The translations under genes were made by a program, and so were the position numbers. DNA of 5,867 nt, from assembly GCA_900553965.1 (NCBI GenBank), contig USFX01000170.1:1-5867 (forward strand), written 5' to 3'. Below the pieces are notes generated by a model, which ran no database searches, was not told the DNA's origin, and saw only the letters and a program-made list of their open reading frames with translations. Source of the stretch: an uncultured Prevotella sp. (GTDB lineage Bacteria; Bacteroidota; Bacteroidia; Bacteroidales; Bacteroidaceae). Positions within the stretch are counted from its first letter, which is position 1, and every line of letters begins with the position of its first letter. Below are positions 1 to 5,660 of the stretch, piece by piece.

Positions 1-260
1 TTCCTGACATTTTCCCGCATCACAAACCCGGCGTTTTCCTTGCTCCGGAAGAACCGAGAGGGCCTTACGGGGTAGCGGCTCCGCCGGAACACGCTATTCG
101 CCGCATGACGGCCATGAGCAGAGAGGCCCTTATTGGTCCGCCGGACATCCGAAAACGCGCTAAAACGGAAATTTTCGCGTACAGAGATTTGTAAAGATAA
201 CGCATGTCTCGTCTAACTGTTGGTGTCCGGAAAGGCGGAAATGGCTGGATGGTGGGTCGG
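1..260. other. Left-edge stretch with no assignable gene
   Basis: I recognise no tRNA, rRNA or complete gene here. On the plus strand one frame is open from base 3 to a TAA at 192-194 (63 codons, no start needed because it could enter from the left). It ends in ...EIFAYRDL and could be the 3' end of a gene lying outside the window, but I recognise no family and an open frame of this length can occur by chance. The other two plus frames close at 7 and 75. No TTTG/TAnnTTTG promoter pair is evident on either strand within these bases. Confidence 0.3.
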
Positions 261-299
261 AAAACGAAAAAGAGGTTGGCGCAGGACGCTGCCAACCTC
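261..299 (-). terminator. Intrinsic terminator on the minus strand
   Basis: Bases 272-280 (gaggttggc) and 291-299 (gccaacctc) are perfect 9-bp inverted repeats separated by 10 nt. Read on the minus strand, the hairpin is followed at once by TTTTT (271-267), CG and TTTT (264-261), which is a textbook U-tract. Read on the plus strand, the hairpin is followed by ggaattga with no U-tract, so the signal points leftwards. No protein gene on the minus strand ends just upstream of it, and the promoter at 347-378 lies only about 50 nt away. It therefore most simply ends a short non-coding transcript, although it could also be an attenuator ahead of something left of the window. Confidence 0.65.
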
Positions 300-343
300 G
301 GAATTGATAAGGGTCATCGACAACATGGATGTAGGCTTATCTG
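266..343 (-). ncRNA. Candidate small RNA, two hairpins, class unknown
   Basis: This is inferred from a promoter and a terminator facing the same way on the minus strand, which predict a transcript of roughly 75-80 nt starting near 343. The predicted RNA folds into two stems. Stem one pairs GAUAAG (336-341) with CUUAUC (306-311). A small asymmetric internal loop follows, then CAUC (328-331) pairs with GAUG (315-318) around a 9-nt loop. Stem two is the terminator hairpin (272-299) with its U-tract. An alternative pairing (TGTCG 342-346 with CGACA 318-322) would compete with stem one. The reading frame starting at an internal AUG runs without a stop through the terminator, so a peptide is unlikely. 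I do not recognise a known RNA family. It points away from the kinase/nucleotidyltransferase gene, so it is not that gene's leader. The exact 5' end is a guess from promoter geometry. Confidence 0.42.
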
Positions 344-346
344 TCG

Positions 347-378
347 CAAATATAAGGTTTACTAACGTAAAATACAAA
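347..378 (-). promoter_or_regulatory. Bacteroidales-type promoter, minus strand
   Basis: Read on the minus strand, TTTG (378-375), a 20-nt spacer and TATATTTG (354-347) match the established Bacteroides vegetative consensus (-33 TTTG, -7 TAnnTTTG) at every defined position. The surroundings are AT-rich, as expected for a promoter. Predicted initiation is a few bases after the -7 box, near 341-343. The only sequence it can serve before the terminator is the candidate small RNA at 266-343. Confidence 0.6.
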
Positions 379-489
379 TATTTTAAGTTAAAACATGAAA
401 AATAACGACCTTCCCATCGGAAAAGGCCCACTTATCCCCGTCGGAGACACTGCGGAAGCGTAAAATGGAGCGGAAACGGTCATGATATG

Positions 490-510
490 GCTTTTTTGAG
501 TGTAAAAAGC
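490..510. repeat. AT-rich inverted repeat upstream of a promoter
   Basis: GCTTTTT (490-496) and AAAAAGC (504-510) form a perfect 7-bp inverted repeat around a 7-nt spacer. It ends about 20 nt before the putative -33 element of the plus-strand promoter at 531-562. The position would suit an activator or repressor site. It might also be a weak terminator-like hairpin. The sequence alone does not decide between these. Confidence 0.3.
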
Positions 511-530
511 ACTATTTATGTAGATATTTC

Positions 531-562
531 TTCGTCGTTTCAGATTTTTTTGTCTATATTTG
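531..562 (+). promoter_or_regulatory. Likely promoter of the kinase/pyrophosphorylase gene
   Basis: TATATTTG at 555-562 is a full match to the Bacteroides -7 consensus TAnnTTTG. Twenty bases upstream, TTCG at 531-534 matches the -33 TTTG at three of four positions. The octamer and spacing are the same as in the minus-strand promoter at 347-378. Initiation near 566-570 would give a 5' leader of about 65 nt before the ATG at 633. No other TAnnTTTG lies between here and the gene. Confidence 0.5.
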
Positions 563-573
563 TGGTCTGAACA

Positions 574-587
574 GTCCCCAAAGGGAC
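574..587 (+). promoter_or_regulatory. Small hairpin at the predicted 5' end of the mRNA
   Basis: gtccc (574-578) pairs with gggac (583-587) around a caaa loop. If transcription starts near 566-570, this hairpin sits almost at the 5' end of the transcript, where it could protect the mRNA from decay. It is too short to be called a riboswitch or attenuator, and the remaining leader up to 632 is unstructured and A/T-rich by eye. Confidence 0.25.
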
Positions 588-632
588 GTGAAGACAGATT
601 CTACTGATTATATCTATTGACTAATAAAAGAC

Positions 633-2567
633 ATGACAAAACTATTTGTACCCGGACGCCTTTGCCTCTTCGGCGAGCATACGGATTGGGCCGGCCACTA
701 CCGTACGATGAACGCTGACATCCTGCCGGGAGCAGCCATCGTCACTGGCATTGAACAGGGAATATACGCCGAGGTGGAGAAGTCGCCGATTTTCGAGATG
801 ACCAGCGAGGCACCCGAAATCAGAGATATATGGCAGGATTTCTCCTGCCGCATGAATGACGCGGAACTGAAGCGGATAGCCAAGTCCGGCTCGTTTTTCT
901 GCTATTGTGCAGGCGTGGCGTCGTATATGCTGGAATGGTATAAGGTAGGCGGTGTGCGCATACATCTGACCGGCATGACTCTGCCGATGAGAAGCGGCCT
1001 GTCCAGCAGTGCCGCCATCTGCGTGCTTGTGGCGCGGGCGTTCAACATCCTCTACAATCTCAATCTCAACACGATGGGCGAGATGAACATAGCCTATCTC
1101 GGTGAACTGCGGACATCTTCGCGCTGCGGACGCCTTGACCAGGCGTGTGCCTTTGGTGTCAAGCCGTGTCTGATGACATTTGACGGCGATGAGGTCGGCG
1201 TGACCTCGCTCAATGTCAAGAAGCCGCTCCACTGGGTCTTCGGCGACCTTGTCGCCCACAAGGACACCATCCGCATCCTCGCCGACCTCAACAAGTCATA
1301 TCCTTTTGCGTCGACGGACGGTGACCGGTCGCTTCACGAGGCCCTCGGGGAGCGCAATCGCGACATTGTCCAAAGGGCTGTCAGATATATAGCCGAAGGC
1401 GAGGTAGAGAAACTCGGACAGCTGATGACCGAGGCGGAGGACCTGTTCGACCGTCAGATAGCCCCGATGTCGCCAGCCCTCTGGGCCCCGAAACTCCACC
1501 ATTATCTTGACGATCCGGAGGTGAAGCGGCTCACTTACGGCGGCAAGGGCGTCGGTTCCCATGGCGACGGCTCCATACAGTTTCTGGCGCGGGACGCAGA
1601 GTCGCAGGCCCGGCTTGTCGACTATCTCAACGGACAAGGGCTCAGGGTATGGCCGTTCACCATCCAGCCCGTCCACACCGTGCGCCGGGCCATCATTCCC
1701 GTGGCCGGTTTCGGAACACGCCTCTATCCGGCCACGCAGGTGCTCAAGAAGGATTTCTTCCCCATTCCGTGTCCTGACGGACAGGTGCGGCCCGTCATCC
1801 TCATCCTGCTGGAGGAGCTCATCAAAAGCGGCATAGAGGAGATATGTCTCGTTCTCGGCTCTGAGGAGGAGCGGCTGCTCTACGCCGAGTTCTTCGAACG
1901 TCCGCTCGCGGAGGAGCATCTGCGGAAGCTCAATCCGCAGGCACGCGAATACAGCAACCGCATACTGGACATAGGGAAACACATCCACTATGTCTATCAG
2001 CACGACAAGCGGGGATTCGGCCACGCCGTCTATCAGGCGGCCGAATTTGCCGGCAACGAGCCCGTCCTGCTACTGCTCGGCGATACGCTCTACCGGAGTC
2101 GCTGCGGAAAGACATGCACGCTTCAGCTCATCGAGGAATATGAGCGTTACAACAAGCTGTCGGTGAGCATCCACGGTGTTCCGCCGCAGGAGGTGAGCCG
2201 TTACGGCATACTCAGCGGTGTGTGGGAGGACAAGGACCGCACGATACTCAATGTGTCACTGATGTCGGAGAAGCCCAAGCTGAGCTATGCCGAGGAGTAT
2301 CTTGCCGTGCAGGAGCCCGACGGCAGCAGGGCCTACTATTCCGTCTTCGGACAGTATGTCCTGACTCCTGATGTCTTTGAACAGTTGGCCGAAGACATAC
2401 ATGCCGCCGACATTGCGGGCGATATGTCGCGGGAAATCGAGCTGACAACGGCGCTTGAAGCCGTCAGAAAGAAGAAGGGGATGGTCGGAGTGCGCATAAA
2501 CGGAGACATGTTCGATATGGGCAATCCTGCGGCGCTACGCAACACGGTCATCCATTTCCCGGAGTGA
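633..2567 (+). CDS. Bifunctional GHMP sugar kinase / sugar-1-phosphate nucleotidyltransferase
   Basis: This 644-residue protein carries two catalytic halves. Residues 1 to about 345 are a GHMP kinase. They show PGRLCLFGEHTDW (7-19, close to the galactokinase signature), the phosphate-binding loop LPMRSGLSSSAA (117-128), a galactokinase-like GRLDQ with probable catalytic base Asp169, and a third motif, GGKGVGSHGDGS (303-314). Residues from about 351 to 640 are GalU-like. They show GFGTRLYPAT (359-368) with Lys373 at the usual catalytic lysine position, GDTLY with Asp484, SEKPK (545-549), EIELTTAL (601-608), and FDMGNP with Asp628 as likely second metal ligand. Established knowledge: such pairs convert a free sugar to its 1-phosphate and then to an NDP-sugar. 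Inference: cytoplasmic sugar salvage, with UTP likely because the second half resembles GalU; the sugar is unknown. The start is fixed because motif one begins at residue 7. There is no clear Shine-Dalgarno site, only an A-rich leader. It converges with the rmlA-wzc-HAD operon. Confidence 0.92.
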   Translation: MTKLFVPGRLCLFGEHTDWAGHYRTMNADILPGAAIVTGIEQGIYAEVEKSPIFEMTSEAPEIRDIWQDFSCRMNDAELKRIAKSGSFFCYCAGVASYMLEWYKVGGVRIHLTGMTLPMRSGLSSSAAICVLVARAFNILYNLNLNTMGEMNIAYLGELRTSSRCGRLDQACAFGVKPCLMTFDGDEVGVTSLNVKKPLHWVFGDLVAHKDTIRILADLNKSYPFASTDGDRSLHEALGERNRDIVQRAVRYIAEGEVEKLGQLMTEAEDLFDRQIAPMSPALWAPKLHHYLDDPEVKRLTYGGKGVGSHGDGSIQFLARDAESQARLVDYLNGQGLRVWPFTIQPVHTVRRAIIPVAGFGTRLYPATQVLKKDFFPIPCPDGQVRPVILILLEELIKSGIEEICLVLGSEEERLLYAEFFERPLAEEHLRKLNPQAREYSNRILDIGKHIHYVYQHDKRGFGHAVYQAAEFAGNEPVLLLLGDTLYRSRCGKTCTLQLIEEYERYNKLSVSIHGVPPQEVSRYGILSGVWEDKDRTILNVSLMSEKPKLSYAEEYLAVQEPDGSRAYYSVFGQYVLTPDVFEQLAEDIHAADIAGDMSREIELTTALEAVRKKKGMVGVRINGDMFDMGNPAALRNTVIHFPE

Positions 2568-2596
2568 CAGATGCCATACGGCCGGCTTGAAGACAT

Positions 2597-2640
2597 GAAG
2601 ATGCTGATTGGAAAATACGAAGACGTTGATTGGAAAATAT
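2597..2640. repeat. 22-bp near-tandem duplication
   Basis: Bases 2597-2618 and 2619-2640 are two adjacent 22-bp units identical at 19 of 22 positions, sharing the 13-bp core tgattggaaaata (2605-2617 and 2627-2639). The second unit abuts the left arm of the large palindrome at 2641. The octamer cgaagacg occurs both at the unit junction (2618-2625) and inside the palindrome arm (2656-2663), suggesting that the two repeats share a slippage history. Confidence 0.6.
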
Positions 2641-2708
2641 TCAAACGCAAAGACGCGAAGACGCAAAGGCTTTCCTTAGCCTTTGCGTCTTCGCGTCTTT
2701 GCGTTTGA
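2641..2708. repeat. Perfect 31-bp-arm palindrome between convergent genes, possible terminator
   Basis: Bases 2641-2671 and 2678-2708 are exact reverse complements separated by only ttcctt. Each arm contains three 8-bp units in tandem: acgcaaag (2645-2652), acgcgaag (2653-2660) and acgcaaag (2661-2668). It starts 73 nt after the kinase stop codon and ends 6 nt before the HAD stop codon, so it can form a very stable hairpin at the end of both transcripts. On the minus strand the hairpin is followed by atattttcc, a partial U-tract, while the plus side has none. It therefore fits a terminator best for the minus-strand operon. From memory, palindromes of this acgcaaag type recur as dispersed repeats in many bacterial genomes. 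Whether this one has copies elsewhere in the genome cannot be seen here. Confidence 0.85.
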
Positions 2709-2714
2709 GAGCAG

Positions 2715-3158
2715 TTAAATCTGCCACCACTTCTTTTTCGGTTTGTCGGTAGGGGAGCAATATGCCGTTCCGGAAGCGCCGCATTCGGCTTCTTCCAGCA
2801 GGTCATGCCACGTGCGCTTCTTCGTTATCATATCGTAGATAACGCCCCATTCGGGCAGTCCTCCGACATTACGGTCGTCAATGAAAAGGTCCACTTTCAG
2901 CTTTCTGCTGTAGTTATGGTTGCCTTCTTTGGATTCCTCGGGGTAGTCACGGTTGACGGCGTAGAACTCCACACCGCGCTGGCGACACCATTCCACGGCT
3001 TCGTCAAGCAGCGCGCCTTCGCGCACGCTCCACAGAATGAGCCTGTGGCGGTCACGGATGAGGGCTTTCAAGGTCTCTATGGCAAAAGGAATCTCCTCGC
3101 CGATTTCCGGATAACGGTGAGTGACGATGGTTCCGTCAAAGTCAACAGCGATTGTCAT
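2715..3158 (-). CDS. Small HAD-superfamily hydrolase, BT0820-like
   Basis: This 147-residue protein has a complete capless HAD core. Motif I is VDFDGT (5-10) with nucleophile Asp6 and acid/base Asp8. Motif II is LILWSVREG (40-48) with Ser44. The motif III lysine is probably Lys86 or Lys88 in SRKLKVD, and motif IV is FIDDRNVGG (92-100) with Asp94 and Asp95 for magnesium. All residues needed for phosphoryl transfer are present, so it is probably an active cytoplasmic phosphatase. No signal peptide is visible. From memory it resembles the BT0820-type HAD proteins of Bacteroides, whose substrate I cannot state. The C-terminus beyond about residue 123 lies outside the core, holds two cysteines and ends KPKKKWWQI, an odd basic and aromatic tail. 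The ATG overlaps the wzc stop codon as ATGA (3155-3158), implying translational coupling. Small capless HADs can act on nucleotides, sugar phosphates or phosphoproteins, so a role against Wzc is possible but unproven. Confidence 0.87.
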   Translation of the reverse strand: MTIAVDFDGTIVTHRYPEIGEEIPFAIETLKALIRDRHRLILWSVREGALLDEAVEWCRQRGVEFYAVNRDYPEESKEGNHNYSRKLKVDLFIDDRNVGGLPEWGVIYDMITKKRTWHDLLEEAECGASGTAYCSPTDKPKKKWWQI

Positions 3159-5641
3159 AACTTGATGGATTTATCTTCCTTATTGCCGTAGTGGCTGTTG
3201 ACATAAGTTCCGTAGGTGTATCCGCCGTAATGGTTCTTGTACGTATAACGTCCGTATGAGCCGTAGCCGTAGTAGTAGCTGTGCTTTTTCTTGGACATGT
3301 CGATACCGTTGAGGACGTAACACATGTTGGGCAACTTGTTCTCATTGTGCAGTCTGTTGAAGAGCTCGAAGCTCGACTTCGGCGTGTAGTCGGCGCGGCA
3401 GACAATGACGGTGACGTCAGCCAGCTTGCCAATCTGCAGCGAATCGCTCACCAGTCCGACCGGTGCCGTGTCCATGATGATATAGTCATATTCGCTCTTG
3501 AGCATATCCGTGATGGTCTTAAGGTGTTCACGGGCCAGCAACTCGGTCGGGTTAGGAGGAATGGGACCGGCTGCCATGATGTCAAGATTGAGGCTTACGC
3601 CTGACGGACAGATCTCTTTGCGGACGTCGTCCATCGTCAGTTTGTCTTTCACAAGCAGGTTGGTGACACCCACTTTGGAGCTTGACAGACTGAAAATCTT
3701 GGCCAGACGAGGTTTACGTATATCCAATCCTATGAGTATTACCTTTTTACCGAGAGTGGCGAAGCTGACCGCAAGGTTGACCGCATTGAAGGTCTTTCCT
3801 TCTCCCGAGGTGGAAGACGTGAACATGATAACCTTCTGGTCGCCGTCAAGCATGAACTGGATATTGGTTCGCATCGACCTGAAAATTTCGTCAATCTGAT
3901 TGTTCTGGTTTTCATGGACAACGATTCCGTTGCCGTCTCCTTCGCTTGAAAGGGCGACATCGGCGATGATTGGCAGTTTTGTCAGCTTGCTGACATCGTC
4001 ATGACCTTCGATACGGAAGCGCAGGAGCTGCATCAGATAGAGGATGAGTAGCGGCAGACCAAGTCCTGCGGCAAATGCAATGAGCATAATCATGCTTTTC
4101 TTCGGGCTAACCTTGCCGTTTGAAAGCGGAATGTCGATGAGCTTGCCTTTGTCGGCGGTGGCTGACAGTGAGATTGAGTTTTCCTCGCGTTTTTGCAGCA
4201 ACATCAGGTAAAGGCCTGACTTGATTTCCTGCTGACGGCCAATCTGGGTGAGGATGCGCTCCTGTTCCGGAGTGCTTGCCACTTTGTTGCTGTAGACAGA
4301 ATACTGTTTTTCGATGCTCTGCAGCTGGATGGCGGCCTGTTGGCGGGCCTGCGAGAGGGCCGTACGGATACTGCTTTCGAGGTCGTTCAAGGCCGACGTG
4401 ATGGTCTGCACTTGCGGAGAAATCTCGGAAACGGTGCGCAACATGCGGTTGCGGTCAAGTACCGACTGGTTGTATTTGTTGATGAGAGCCGTTGAGGAGC
4501 CATCGGTCAGACCGACGTTTGACGGGATAATCTGGTAGCGGTTTTCCGGATTGTCGACATATTCGCGGAGGAAGTCGAGCATCTGTATCTGTGAGCGGGC
4601 ATCCGAGAGCTTGGCCGAATACTGGCTTGTCTGGGCCAGAGTCTCTGTCGCGTCGAGTTTGAGCTGGGTCAGGTTGTTGCGCTTCTTGTATTCTTCGAGT
4701 TCGCTTTCAGTCGTTCCCAGTTCGGCACTGATTTTCTCCAAACGGCCGTTGATGAACTCCTCGGTCTTCACGGCGATTTCGTTCTTGTCGGCGTTGGCCT
4801 GGCGGTTGTAGCAGACGGCAAGCTGTTTGAGATAGTCCATGGCCCTTGCCAAATTGCGGTCCCTTATGGTTATGAGCGCAATCGTGGTCTCTTTTGACGT
4901 CGGTTCAATGCTCATTGCCCCGACGTATGACGCGGCAATGGCCATAGGGGGATAGATACGGATGTAGAGGTCTTTCTCCCATTTACTGTTGTTTATCTGG
5001 TTTTTGGTGAATGTCAGAACTCCGGCGCGTGTCTTGTATGTGGCGGGTAGGGTTGAGAATGACGTTTCAAACGGTATCTCGTCACCGCTTTCTATGTCGT
5101 ATGTTCTTCCGATGACTTCGTATGTCCGTCCTTTTTTCGATATTTTCAGGTCTACCGGCAGCATCGTCTCGTCCATTTTGTCGAGGCTTGCGGGGTCAAT
5201 GTCGACGCAGACGGGCTGTGTCTTGTAAACGAGTTGTTTCTTGACAAGTCCTTCCATCTTGTATTCAACGTACAGACGGAGGTCTTTCACGGTCTCGCGG
5301 GCAAGTATGCGGCTCTTGAGAATCTCTATTTCGTTTTCGATACCGGCGCTATTGGAGATGAAACCGAGTTCCGACATGTTTGAGAACATCTGTCTGCTGG
5401 AGCTCCTTGTAGAGTTGTTGTCGTCTTTGATAAGCATCTTGACGGATGCCTGAAAGACGGGGCTTTTATAGCGCAGGTATAGGAACGCTCCGCTAAGGAA
5501 AATGATTACCGACAGTACGAACCACTGCCAGTTGAGCAAAAACATGGTCAGAATAGTTTTAAAGTCGAACGACGTTTCCTCTTCACGGATGTCGACGGCT
5601 TCAACATTTGCCAATGTGTTAATCTTGTTCTTTTCTTCCAT
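3155..5641 (-). CDS. wzc: Wzc-like polysaccharide co-polymerase / tyrosine autokinase
   Basis: This 828-residue inner-membrane protein controls chain length and export of capsule or exopolysaccharide. An N-terminal cytoplasmic segment leads to TM1 (about 38-58) and a Wzz-type domain. Long helical, coiled-coil-prone stretches follow (about 284-345 and 385-455), then a GNVR-like segment with GRQQEIKSGLYLMLLQKREE (468-487), and TM2 (about 517-540). The cytoplasmic BY-kinase has EIFRSMR (585-591, the EX2RX2R oligomerisation motif), Walker A SSTSGEGKT with Lys616, Walker A' ILIGLDIRKP (635-644) and Walker B IIMDTAP with Asp724. The tail has 12 tyrosines between 789 and 818, the expected autophosphorylation cluster. 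The first Asp of Walker A' is Gly638, while Asp640 and Arg642 are kept. In the family, cycles of autophosphorylation and dephosphorylation control assembly of the export complex. It lies 19 nt after rmlA and overlaps the HAD gene by 4 nt. The start is set by the rmlA stop just upstream; the leader aaacataaacagtacataa is AT-rich without a Shine-Dalgarno site. Confidence 0.95.
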   Translation of the reverse strand: MEEKNKINTLANVEAVDIREEETSFDFKTILTMFLLNWQWFVLSVIIFLSGAFLYLRYKSPVFQASVKMLIKDDNNSTRSSSRQMFSNMSELGFISNSAGIENEIEILKSRILARETVKDLRLYVEYKMEGLVKKQLVYKTQPVCVDIDPASLDKMDETMLPVDLKISKKGRTYEVIGRTYDIESGDEIPFETSFSTLPATYKTRAGVLTFTKNQINNSKWEKDLYIRIYPPMAIAASYVGAMSIEPTSKETTIALITIRDRNLARAMDYLKQLAVCYNRQANADKNEIAVKTEEFINGRLEKISAELGTTESELEEYKKRNNLTQLKLDATETLAQTSQYSAKLSDARSQIQMLDFLREYVDNPENRYQIIPSNVGLTDGSSTALINKYNQSVLDRNRMLRTVSEISPQVQTITSALNDLESSIRTALSQARQQAAIQLQSIEKQYSVYSNKVASTPEQERILTQIGRQQEIKSGLYLMLLQKREENSISLSATADKGKLIDIPLSNGKVSPKKSMIMLIAFAAGLGLPLLILYLMQLLRFRIEGHDDVSKLTKLPIIADVALSSEGDGNGIVVHENQNNQIDEIFRSMRTNIQFMLDGDQKVIMFTSSTSGEGKTFNAVNLAVSFATLGKKVILIGLDIRKPRLAKIFSLSSSKVGVTNLLVKDKLTMDDVRKEICPSGVSLNLDIMAAGPIPPNPTELLAREHLKTITDMLKSEYDYIIMDTAPVGLVSDSLQIGKLADVTVIVCRADYTPKSSFELFNRLHNENKLPNMCYVLNGIDMSKKKHSYYYGYGSYGRYTYKNHYGGYTYGTYVNSHYGNKEDKSIKL

Positions 5642-5660
5642 TTATGTACTGTTTATGTTT

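Noticed and set aside
213..431. Short open frames on both strands in the left intergenic region (220-405 plus, 213-431 minus)
   Set aside because: Both read through the perfect hairpin and U-tract at 261-299, and the minus one also reads through the promoter elements. Neither has a recognisable domain, so a non-coding RNA explains the region better.
642..1259. Long open frame on the minus strand opposite the kinase domain
   Set aside because: It lies wholly inside the well-supported plus-strand gene, shows no recognisable motif, and is explained by the G/C-rich third positions of the real gene.
1296..2024. Long open frame (242 residues) on the minus strand opposite the kinase-nucleotidyltransferase junction
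   Set aside because: The opposite strand carries intact catalytic motifs from two families across the same bases; this frame has none.
633..2567. Identification as Fkp (fucokinase/GDP-fucose pyrophosphorylase)
   Set aside because: The domain order is reversed, the protein is much shorter than Fkp, and the nucleotidyltransferase half looks GalU-like rather than like the Fkp pyrophosphorylase.
2645..2668. Three acgcaaag-like octamers resembling a tiny repeat array (CRISPR-like)
   Set aside because: The units are only 8 bp with no spacers and belong to a perfect palindrome; no cas gene is present.
2336..2806. Minus-strand open frame crossing the palindrome
   Set aside because: It overlaps the kinase/pyrophosphorylase and HAD genes in other frames, and its middle merely translates the palindrome into a repeat-derived peptide.
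5642..5660. A separate promoter directly ahead of wzc
   Set aside because: The gap to rmlA is only 19 nt, too short for a TTTG-N20-TAnnTTTG promoter, and no such pair is visible; co-transcription with rmlA is simpler.
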